DNA of 29,774 nucleotides from JAFAVZ01 sp036009105. Its GTDB lineage: Bacteria > Acidobacteriota > Thermoanaerobaculia > Gp7-AA8. Below, piece by piece: positions 7,633 to 13,674 of the stretch; positions within the stretch are counted from its first letter, which is position 1, and every line of letters starts with the position of its first letter. The notes beneath the pieces are model-generated. The model had not been told where the DNA came from, made no database searches, and saw nothing but the letters and a program-made list of their open reading frames with translations. The position numbers and the translations under genes are program-made. The stretch covers positions 1 through 29,774 of the forward strand of contig DASYMJ010000089.1 of the NCBI GenBank assembly GCA_036009105.1. Reading direction: 5' to 3'.

Positions 7633-8304
7633 ATGGAAGAAACGGTCCCCCTGGGAGACGGCGACTGGGTCGTCCAGCCCGGCGACAGCGTCGTCTCCAT
7701 CGCCGCGCGCCATGGCCACCTGCCGGACACCATCTGGAACGATCCGGCCAACCAGACCCTGAAGGACGCGCGCAAGGACGGCGAGGTGCTGCTGCCCGGC
7801 GACCGCGTCACGGTGATGCCGCTCCGCCTCAAGGAGGAGCCGCGCCCGGCGGGGGCGAGCTACGTCTTCAAGCGGGTCGGCGTGCCGGTCAAGTTCACCC
7901 TCGTCCTGCAGGACGACGAAGGCTCCCCGTTCGCCGGCAAAAAGTACGAGCTGACCGTGGAAGGGAAGACGCAGCAGGGGACGAGCGACGACGGGGGGAA
8001 GATCGAGTGCGTCGTCGACCCCGTGGCGCGCGAGGGCGAGCTCAAAGTCTGGCTCGACGAGCCGGGCCTGCCCAATCCGTGGACGCAGCCGGTGCAGCTC
8101 AGCGCCCTCTGCCCGGTCGGCCACACCCTCGGCGTCCAGCAGCGCCTGGCGAACCTCGGCTACTACACGGGCGCGCTGGACGGCGTGGCCGGGCCGGGCC
8201 TCGCCGCGGCCCTCACCCTGTTCCAGACCGAGCAGCAGCTCGAGGTCAGCGGCGAGGCGGACCAGGCGACGCGCGACAAGCTGGTGGAATTGCACAAGGT
8301 GTGA
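7633..8304 (+). CDS. LysM / beta-sandwich / peptidoglycan-binding protein (second paralogue)
   Basis: A 223-residue protein with LysM at about 12-64 (WVVQPGDSVVSIAARHG, then LLPGDRVTV), a beta-sandwich segment at about 84-140, and PG_binding_1 at about 165-221 (VQQRLANLGYYTGALDG, then LTLFQTEQQL). The length and order equal those of the protein at 6258-6929. The ATG at 7633 is preferred; an in-frame GTG at 7618 would add five residues. It has no signal peptide. It is the first gene of a rightward group continuing through a small ORF, a DUF4123 gene and vgrG, which makes it a good candidate for a spike-associated cargo or adaptor. No catalytic motif was recognised. Confidence 0.85.
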   Translation: MEETVPLGDGDWVVQPGDSVVSIAARHGHLPDTIWNDPANQTLKDARKDGEVLLPGDRVTVMPLRLKEEPRPAGASYVFKRVGVPVKFTLVLQDDEGSPFAGKKYELTVEGKTQQGTSDDGGKIECVVDPVAREGELKVWLDEPGLPNPWTQPVQLSALCPVGHTLGVQQRLANLGYYTGALDGVAGPGLAAALTLFQTEQQLEVSGEADQATRDKLVELHKV

Positions 8305-8316
8305 GGAGAAAACCGG

Positions 8317-8400
8317 ATGAGCATCGTCATCTCCATTGCCAAGCAGAACGAGAACACCCTTCGCCTGCGCAAGCTGGCCCCGGCCGGACAGTGTCCCTGA
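8317..8400 (+). CDS. Possible 27-residue small ORF, perhaps truncated by a repeat
   Basis: The ATG at 8317 follows a good Shine-Dalgarno (GAGGAG, 8304-8309, spacing 7 nt), which is rare in this window. It encodes MSIVISIAKQNENTLRLRKL plus seven residues. The stop codon lies inside the first copy of the 51-bp direct repeat. Either this is a genuine micro-protein, or a once longer gene whose 3' part was replaced by the repeat. No homology was recognised. Confidence 0.35.
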   Translation: MSIVISIAKQNENTLRLRKLAPAGQCP

Positions 8401-8523
8401 ATGAAAGAGGCGGCCCGGTCGGGCGCGCCATTCGTCGAGCCGTACGATGCTCCGCCGGACAAGACGGCGGAGCAGTGTCCGTGAATGAAGTCGGCGGCCC
8501 GGTCGGGCAGCCCCTTCGTCGAA
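8389..8523. repeat. Two 51-bp direct repeats flanking a 9-bp hairpin
   Basis: Unit 1 (8389-8439) and unit 2 (8473-8523) both start CAGTGTCC and share TGAATGAA, GGCGGCCCGGTCGGGC and TTCGTCGA, with about 80% identity by eye. Between them, GCTCCGCCG and CGGCGGAGC form a perfect 9-bp stem with a 7-nt loop (GACAAGA). The element fills the whole gap between the LysM gene's small ORF and the DUF4123 gene and ends 4 nt before the latter's ATG. No coding function is evident; it looks like a small non-autonomous repeat. Confidence 0.75.
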
Positions 8524-8527
8524 TCGA

Positions 8528-9022
8528 ATGAATGACCTGATGGACGCCCTCTGGCCGGCGCCGCTCGACGAGCAGGCGCCGCGCGCCTTCGCCCTCCTCG
8601 ACGCCGCGCGCGACGACGCCATCTACCCGGCCCTCCTCGCCGCCGACTGCAACTGGTGCTGCCTCTACCGCGGCGACGCCGCCGTGACCATGGCCGAGGT
8701 GGCGCCGTACTTGGTGGCGCTCGACCCGGCCTCGCGCTTCACGCCCTGGCTGCTGGAGAAAGCGTGGGGCAACGCGTGGGGCATCTTTCTCACCTCGAGC
8801 GTGAAGCTGGAGGCGCTGCGCGCGCACTTCCGCCGCTTCATCATGGCCCAGCTCCCCGACGGCCGCTCCGTCTACTTCCGTTTCTACGACCCTCGCGTGC
8901 TGCGCGTGTACCTGCCGACCTGCACCGGCGAGGAGCAGGCCACGCTCTTCGGCCCGGTGGAGCGGTTCGTGATGGAAGGGGAGGAGGGGGAGGTGCTTGC
9001 CATGGCCCCTCCGGCTCCATGA
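8528..9022 (+). CDS. DUF4123 protein, T6SS effector chaperone/adaptor-like
   Basis: A 164-residue protein matching the DUF4123 family. Members (Tap/TEC proteins) are cytoplasmic adaptors that load effectors onto VgrG. The family signature is visible: an N-terminal FALLDAARDDAIYP segment, a central APYLVAL, a WGIFL strand, then LRAHFRRFIMAQLPDGRSVYFRFYDPRVL, where the FRFYDPRV box is characteristic. Family members usually sit beside vgrG; here the gene is immediately upstream, with a 27-nt gap. The cargo is usually encoded next to the chaperone. The nearest candidate is the upstream LysM/PGB protein, because the gene after vgrG is on the other strand. ATG 8528 is chosen; ATG 8540 is possible. 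Confidence 0.88.
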   Translation: MNDLMDALWPAPLDEQAPRAFALLDAARDDAIYPALLAADCNWCCLYRGDAAVTMAEVAPYLVALDPASRFTPWLLEKAWGNAWGIFLTSSVKLEALRAHFRRFIMAQLPDGRSVYFRFYDPRVLRVYLPTCTGEEQATLFGPVERFVMEGEEGEVLAMAPPAP

Positions 9023-9037
9023 AGCCGTGGTGACCGC

Positions 9038-9043
9038 TACACT
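9038..9043 (+). promoter_or_regulatory. Possible -10 element of vgrG
   Basis: TACACT lies 6 nt upstream of the vgrG ATG and there is no Shine-Dalgarno. If functional, transcription would start at or next to the start codon, giving a leaderless message. No convincing -35 is seen. Confidence 0.4.
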
Positions 9044-9049
9044 TTCCCC

Positions 9050-11107
9050 ATGGCCTTCACCCAGACCGCCCAGCTCATCTCCGTCTCCACCCCCCTCGGC
9101 GCCGACAAGCTCCTCCTGCGCAGCGTCCGCGGCGAGGAGCGCGTCTCGGGACTGTTCCACTTCTTCCTGGAGCTGCAGTCGGAAGAGAAGTCGCTCGATT
9201 TCTCCTCGATCGTCGGCAAGTCGGCCACCGTCTCGCTGAAGCTGGGGGACGGCACGACGCGCTACGTCAACGGCATCGTCGGCCGCTTCGTGCAGGCCGG
9301 CGCCGACGCGCGCTTCACCACGTACTTTGCCGAGCTCCATCCCTGGTTCTGGCTGATGACCATGAGCGCCGACTGCCGCATCTGGCAGAACAAGAGCGTC
9401 ATCGACATCGTCACCGGCTTCTTCGGCGAGCTCGGGTTCACCGACTTCGAGAACAAGACCACCGGCACATACACGCCGTTCGAGTATTGCGTGCAGTACA
9501 ACGAGACCGGCTTCGCCTTCGTCTCCCGCCTGCTGGAGGACCAGGGCATCTTCTACTTCTTCAAACACGAGGACGGAAAGCACACGCTCGTCCTCGGCGA
9601 CGACTCCACCGCGTTCGCCGACTGCGCCGGCGCGGCGACGGTCGACTACGGCGGCTACGGCAGCTGGCGGCAGCAGAACATCGTGAACGGCTGCACCATC
9701 GAGGAGGGGGTGATCCCCGGCAAGTTCGCCGTGGACGACTTCGGTTTCGAGACGCCCTCCACCGACCTGATGGGCAACACCGACAGCACGAAGGCGACGA
9801 ATGGCACCAAGCGCCGCATCTACGAATACCCGGGCGGCTTCACCAAAAAGGATGCGGCCGAGGGGCGGTCGAAGCTGCGCATGGAAGAGAAGGAGGCGCC
9901 GCAGAAAGTGATGCGCGGCCAGGCCTTCACGCCGGCCTTCACCGCGGGCGGCAAGACGACGCTGGCCAAACATTATCGGGAGGATGCGAACGCGGCATAC
10001 GTCCTGGCGCGGGTGAGCCATTCCGCCACGGACGAGGAGTACACGAACTCGTTCGAAGCTTTTCCCGCCGCGACGACCTTCCGCCCGCCGCGCACCACGC
10101 GCCGCCCCATCATCCCCGGCACCCAGACCGCGATCGTGGTGGGCAAGTCGGGCGAAGAGATCTGGACCGATCAATACGGCCGGGTCAAGGTGCAGTTCCA
10201 CTGGGACCAGCTGGGAAAAAGCGACGAGAACAGCTCCTGCTGGATCCGCGTCGCGCACGGGTGGGCGGGGAAGGCGTGGGGGCAGATGTTCCTGCCCCGC
10301 ATCGGGCAGGAGGTGGTGGTCAGCTTCCTGGAAGGCGATCCCGACCGGCCGCTCATCACCGGCTCGGTCTACAACGCCGAGCAGACCGTTCCCTACGCCC
10401 TGCCCGCCGACCAGACCAGGAGCACGATCAAGAGCAACGTCTCGAAAGGAGGGGCAGGCTTCAACGAGCTGCGCTTCGAGGACAAGAAGGACTCGGAGGA
10501 GATCTTCGTCCAGGCGCAGAAGGACCTCAACGCCACCATCAAGAACAACGAGACGCGCAAGGTGGGCTTCGACAAGAAGGACAAGGGCGACCAGACCATC
10601 GACATCTACAACAACCGCACGGTGACGCTCGACCAGGGGAACGACACGCTGCAGGTGAAGAAGGGCAACCGCGAGGTGAAGGTCGACACCGGCAACGAGA
10701 CGCACACCGTGGCCGGCACGCGCGACGTGACGGTGACGAAGGCGGAGACGCACACCAACAGCGACAACTTCGACCAGAAAGTCACGAAAAACTACACCCT
10801 GAAGATCGACGGCGATCTCTCCATCACCGTGACCGGCAAGGTGACGTTCAAGTCGACCGGCGACATGCTCCTCCAGACCAGCGGCAATCTCACCGAAAAG
10901 GCGACCGGCGACGTGGCCATCAGCGGGATGAACATCTCCTCCAAGGCCACCACGGACGTGAAGAGCGAGGGGATGAACATCACGAACAAGGCCAGCCTGA
11001 ACCTCAACAACGAGGGGACCATGGTGGCCAGCAAAGCGAGCGGGATGCACAACGTGGAGGCCAGCGGCATCCTGACCGTGAAGGGGTCGCTGGTGAAGAT
11101 CAATTGA
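9050..11107 (+). CDS. vgrG: T6SS spike protein VgrG (TssI)
   Basis: VgrG trimers form the puncturing spike at the tip of the T6SS tube and resemble phage T4 gp27 plus gp5. The 685 residues divide into a gp27-like region (about 1-350, beginning with the typical LISVSTPLGADKLLLRSVRG), a gp5 OB-fold (about 355-450, with DQYGRVKVQFHWD and SCWIRVAHGWAGKAWGQMFL), and a gp5-C-like beta-helix (about 470-685) of short repeats rich in T, D, N and K. No C-terminal effector domain follows the helix, so it appears to be a structural VgrG that would need a PAAR protein and adaptor-loaded cargo. The DUF4123 gene directly upstream and the PAAR gene 1.1 kb away fit this. The stop is followed 5 nt later by heptamer array D. 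Confidence 0.96.
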   Translation: MAFTQTAQLISVSTPLGADKLLLRSVRGEERVSGLFHFFLELQSEEKSLDFSSIVGKSATVSLKLGDGTTRYVNGIVGRFVQAGADARFTTYFAELHPWFWLMTMSADCRIWQNKSVIDIVTGFFGELGFTDFENKTTGTYTPFEYCVQYNETGFAFVSRLLEDQGIFYFFKHEDGKHTLVLGDDSTAFADCAGAATVDYGGYGSWRQQNIVNGCTIEEGVIPGKFAVDDFGFETPSTDLMGNTDSTKATNGTKRRIYEYPGGFTKKDAAEGRSKLRMEEKEAPQKVMRGQAFTPAFTAGGKTTLAKHYREDANAAYVLARVSHSATDEEYTNSFEAFPAATTFRPPRTTRRPIIPGTQTAIVVGKSGEEIWTDQYGRVKVQFHWDQLGKSDENSSCWIRVAHGWAGKAWGQMFLPRIGQEVVVSFLEGDPDRPLITGSVYNAEQTVPYALPADQTRSTIKSNVSKGGAGFNELRFEDKKDSEEIFVQAQKDLNATIKNNETRKVGFDKKDKGDQTIDIYNNRTVTLDQGNDTLQVKKGNREVKVDTGNETHTVAGTRDVTVTKAETHTNSDNFDQKVTKNYTLKIDGDLSITVTGKVTFKSTGDMLLQTSGNLTEKATGDVAISGMNISSKATTDVKSEGMNITNKASLNLNNEGTMVASKASGMHNVEASGILTVKGSLVKIN

Positions 11108-11112
11108 TCAAA

Positions 11113-11192
11113 CGATGAACGATGAACGATGAAGGATGAACGATGAACGGTGCGGCAGCCTTTGTTCATCGTTCATCCTTCATCGTTCATCG
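11113..11192. repeat. Heptamer hairpin array D (CGATGAA type)
   Basis: Five left heptamers (11113-11147: CGATGAA three times, GGATGAA, CGATGAA) face four right heptamers (11165-11192: TTCATCG, TTCATCC, TTCATCG twice) across a 17-nt centre. The variant GGATGAA lies exactly opposite the variant TTCATCC, so a 28-bp stem is perfect. The array lies between the convergent vgrG and methyltransferase genes. It also encodes the last residues and the TGA of the methyltransferase gene. Confidence 0.9.
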
Positions 11193-12186
11193 TTGCCTTT
11201 CTGGCCACCACCAGATGCACCGCGTACTCGACGCTGCTCCGCTCGTGCAGCCGCACGCGCCAGGGCACCGACTCCTCTTCCGCCACCAGCTCCAGCGGCT
11301 CTTCGGCGAGTAGAGCGCGCAGGACCGGCTCCGCGGCGCCGCGATGCGGCCCGCGTTGGGAGTGGCCGCCGATCCAGCCCTCCACCGGCGTCGCGTTCGG
11401 CGACCAGTCATAGGGTGTGGCCAGGATCGCCGTGCCGCCCGGCTGCACGACGCGCGCGAGCTCGTGCAACGCCTCGCGCGGCGAGTGGACGCAGTCGAGC
11501 ACGTTGAGGCTGGCAGCGACGCCGAACGTCGCATCGGCGAACGGCAGCACGCCGGCGTCGCAGCACCAGAAGTCGACCAGCTCGCGCACCGGCGCGTCGA
11601 AAGCCAGCTCCTCGCGCTCGTACACCAGCCCCACGCTCCGCCGCGCGTAGCTCACCCGCCCCTTGCGCAGCGCGGAGGAGGCGACGCGGAGCATGGCGAA
11701 GTTCAGGTCGACGCCGAGGGTGAGCTGCTGCAGGCGGGAGGCGAGGTGGAAGGTCGTGCCGCCGGTGGCGCAGCCGATGTCCAACGCCGTTCCGGAGCCG
11801 CCCGCGCTCAGGGCCCGATCGAGCACGCTCGCGGCGGCGCCGATGCGGTAGTGATCGTGCGCGTAGATGCCGACGTGCTGGCGCTGCGTATCGAACGCCG
11901 AGCCGCTGCCCAGCACGTCGCCGATCAGGCTCTCCAGCTCCGGCGAAAGATCGTCGCGCTGCAGCACCTGCAGCGGATTCGCCGCCAGCCAGGCCCGGAT
12001 GGCGGCGACGAGCACCGGGATGCCGTCGATGACCGGGTATTCGCGGCGGCACGTCTGGTTCGCGCAGGAGAGGATGCCTTCCAGCAGGTCGTCATCCTCC
12101 TCGCGGATGGACGAGGCCACGGTCAGCGCGCCGGAGCGGCAGACGGGGCAGACCGGACGGAGCGCTTCGAAGTGGCCGCGACGCAC
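11173..12186 (-). CDS. Methyltransferase with N-terminal Trm112-like zinc segment
   Basis: A 337-residue protein. The N-terminus has a CPVC pair (C13, C16) and a second pair (C41, C46) followed by REYPVIDGIPVLV, the pattern of Trm112-like zinc segments fused to small-molecule methyltransferases. The class I methyltransferase core has motif I LDIGCATGG (about 135-143), D160 in the LGVD strand, and a later VLDCVHSPREALHELARVV motif. The GTG at 12186 is the best start, 6 nt after the PAAR stop codon. The C-terminal residues (KATMNDEG) are encoded by heptamer array D, so the original C-terminus was probably altered. The substrate is unknown; its operon with a PAAR gene suggests a T6SS link. Confidence 0.82.
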   Translation of the reverse strand: MRRGHFEALRPVCPVCRSGALTVASSIREEDDDLLEGILSCANQTCRREYPVIDGIPVLVAAIRAWLAANPLQVLQRDDLSPELESLIGDVLGSGSAFDTQRQHVGIYAHDHYRIGAAASVLDRALSAGGSGTALDIGCATGGTTFHLASRLQQLTLGVDLNFAMLRVASSALRKGRVSYARRSVGLVYEREELAFDAPVRELVDFWCCDAGVLPFADATFGVAASLNVLDCVHSPREALHELARVVQPGGTAILATPYDWSPNATPVEGWIGGHSQRGPHRGAAEPVLRALLAEEPLELVAEEESVPWRVRLHERSSVEYAVHLVVARKATMNDEG

Positions 12187-12192
12187 CCGCCG

Positions 12193-12576
12193 TCAGCCTC
12201 CGATCATCACGGTGGGGCAGCCGGGCGGAAGGATCTTGCCGACCGGGCCGGGGATCGGCGCGACGCAGCTGGTGTGGGCGGTCATGTCGTTCACGCGCGC
12301 GGCCGGCAGGTTGCCGATCAGCACCGTGGCCGATCCGAGGGCCACCATGCCCGGCCCTCCGGGGACGCAGCCGGGCAGCGTGCACGGGGCCGAGGTGTCG
12401 GTCAGGCGCGCGGCCGGCTGGCTGCCGATCAGCACGGTGAACTCGCCCAGGATCAGCGCCATGGGCAGGCCCGGATGGGCGGAGGGCGTCGGCACCGGCG
12501 CGGGCGGATGGATCGGCGCGTGGCAGTGCGGGGCGTCCTGCTTGATCATGTCGCCGAGGCGGGCGGCGCTGGGCAT
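12193..12576 (-). CDS. PAAR-like T6SS spike-tip protein
   Basis: A 127-residue protein with PAAR-family features: an N-terminal PSAARLGDMIKQDAPHCHAP segment, then three repeats of a strand with a glycine end (TVLIGSQPAARLTD, TVLIGNLPAARVND and TVMIGG). Histidines and cysteines near residues 17-19 and 70-105 fit metal binding at the cone tip. PAAR proteins cap the VgrG spike and can carry effectors. This one has no extension, so it is a plain tip. It lies 11 nt from the divergently transcribed MORN gene and 6 nt upstream of the Trm112-type methyltransferase gene, with which it should form an operon. No Shine-Dalgarno is seen. Confidence 0.88.
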   Translation of the reverse strand: MPSAARLGDMIKQDAPHCHAPIHPPAPVPTPSAHPGLPMALILGEFTVLIGSQPAARLTDTSAPCTLPGCVPGGPGMVALGSATVLIGNLPAARVNDMTAHTSCVAPIPGPVGKILPPGCPTVMIGG

Positions 12577-12587
12577 GGGCGAATGTT

Positions 12588-13142
12588 ATGCTCGATTTCG
12601 TGGCCGAGGAAGCGGTCGAGCGGATCGAGAAGGATGATGCCGGACGGGTGCGGCTGCGCTACTTCGTCCGCGGCGAGCAGCTCGACGGCGAGTGGACCTC
12701 GTGGGACGAGGAGGGCTGGCTCGCCCAGCGCGGCACGTTCAAGGCCGGCCTGCTGGAAGGCGAGCTGCTGCAGTACGACGCGGAGGGACGCGTCGCCGCC
12801 TCGATGCCGTATCGCGAAGGGAAGCTCGACGGCGAGGCGCGCTACTTCGACCGCGGCCGCCTGCAGCTTTCCACGATGTTCGCCGCCGGCCTGCAGGAAG
12901 GCCCCACCACCGTCTTCGGCGAGAACGGCAAGCCGACCACGAAGGCGGAGTATCACGCCGGCAAATTGCACGGCCTCTCCATCTGGTACCGCCCCGACGG
13001 CAAGCCGCTCCGCACCTCGGAGTTCGCCGACGGGGAGCTGGACGGGGAGACGGTGGAGTACGACGAGCGCGGCCGGGCGATCTCGCGCGTGACGTACCGC
13101 GCCGGCAAGCCCGAGCCGGAACGCGCCGCGGCCCGGAAATGA
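12588..13142 (+). CDS. MORN-repeat (YwqK-like) protein
   Basis: A 184-residue soluble protein built from about seven MORN_2-type repeats, seen as G-x-L-x-G-E or G-K-L-x-G patterns: GEQLDGEWTSWDEEG, GLLEGELLQYDAEG, GKLDGEARYFDRG, GLQEGPTTVFGENG, GKLHGLSIWYRPDG and GELDGETVEYDERG. Such proteins include YwqK, proposed to neutralise a deaminase toxin in Bacillus, and many unassigned proteins. Position beside PAAR and vgrG makes an immunity-like role conceivable, but no toxin is seen here. The last four bases overlap the next gene (ATGA), so translation of the two is coupled. No signal peptide. Confidence 0.8.
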   Translation: MLDFVAEEAVERIEKDDAGRVRLRYFVRGEQLDGEWTSWDEEGWLAQRGTFKAGLLEGELLQYDAEGRVAASMPYREGKLDGEARYFDRGRLQLSTMFAAGLQEGPTTVFGENGKPTTKAEYHAGKLHGLSIWYRPDGKPLRTSEFADGELDGETVEYDERGRAISRVTYRAGKPEPERAAARK

Positions 13143-13585
13143 CCAAGCACACCATGGTGACGTTCCGCCTGCACCGCAGCGGTCTCGTGCTGCTGGTTTT
13201 CTGCGGGTTGATCGTTGCCGTGTTGCTCTTCGCCGCGGGCTGGGTATCCGCGCTGCAGTACGCAGGCCGGCCTTCAGCCCGCCCCTCGGTCTCTCCGGTG
13301 CCCACGGTTGGAGGGGCTGAAGCCCGTCCTGCGCCGCCGCCCGCCCCGGCCTCCGACCCCCTCTCCCTCCGCCTCGGCGCGTTCATGACCGAGGAGGATG
13401 CGAAGGCGTTCGTGCAGTCGCTGGCCGCGCGCAAGATCGATGCGGCCATCATCCCGGTAACCGGCGGCACGGCGACCGTCTATACGGTGCTCAGTGGCCG
13501 CTATACCACGCACGATGCGGCGGCCGCCGCCGCGGTGTCGCTGGAGAAGCAGGGGCTTCCGGCGGTGATCGTTCCCGCTGAGTAG
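13139..13585 (+). CDS. Membrane-anchored SPOR-domain protein
   Basis: A 148-residue protein with a single N-terminal membrane helix (about 13-38), a Pro/Ala/Ser-rich periplasmic linker, and a C-terminal SPOR domain (about 72-148, with LSLRLGAFMTEEDAKAFVQS and VYTVLSGRYTTHDAA). SPOR domains bind denuded glycan strands in septal peptidoglycan. The start overlaps the MORN gene stop by 4 nt. The linker contains a REP-like inverted repeat (13263-13332), which is read in frame. The gene is followed by heptamer array G. A role at the envelope is likely; a direct link to the T6SS is only suggested by location. Confidence 0.85.
   Translation: MTKHTMVTFRLHRSGLVLLVFCGLIVAVLLFAAGWVSALQYAGRPSARPSVSPVPTVGGAEARPAPPPAPASDPLSLRLGAFMTEEDAKAFVQSLAARKIDAAIIPVTGGTATVYTVLSGRYTTHDAAAAAAVSLEKQGLPAVIVPAE
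13263..13332. repeat. REP-like inverted repeat inside the SPOR gene linker
   Basis: An imperfect inverted pair of about 20 nt (13263-13285 and 13313-13332), each centred on a CTTCAGCCC / GGGCTGAAG core, about 27 nt apart. The layout matches the palindrome pairs at 2453 and 20687 but the sequence differs. It encodes low-complexity linker residues between the membrane helix and the SPOR domain. Confidence 0.65.
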
Positions 13586-13588
13586 CCA

Positions 13589-13667
13589 GCGGCGAGCGCG
13601 GGCGGCGGGCAGCGGGCAGGAGAACGCTGCGGTCGCCAGGTCTCCCTGCTCGCCGCCCGCTGCTCGC
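13589..13667. repeat. Heptamer hairpin array G (GCGRGCR type)
   Basis: The left arm has GCGGGCG, GCGGGCA and GCGGGCA (13598-13618), preceded by a degenerate GCGGCGA. The right arm has TGCTCGC, CGCCCGC and TGCTCGC (13647-13667). The stem continues inward (CAGGAGA opposite TCTCCCTG). It lies between the convergent SPOR and FadL-type genes. The heptamer differs from all other arrays, but the architecture is the same. Confidence 0.65.
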
Positions 13668-13674
13668 CAAGCCG

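Noticed and set aside
8327..11050. A 907-codon leftward open frame across vgrG and the DUF4123 gene.
   Set aside because: It is antisense to two clearly recognisable genes. Its composition (Val, Leu, His, Arg, Gly rich with no motifs) is typical of a shadow frame in high-GC DNA.
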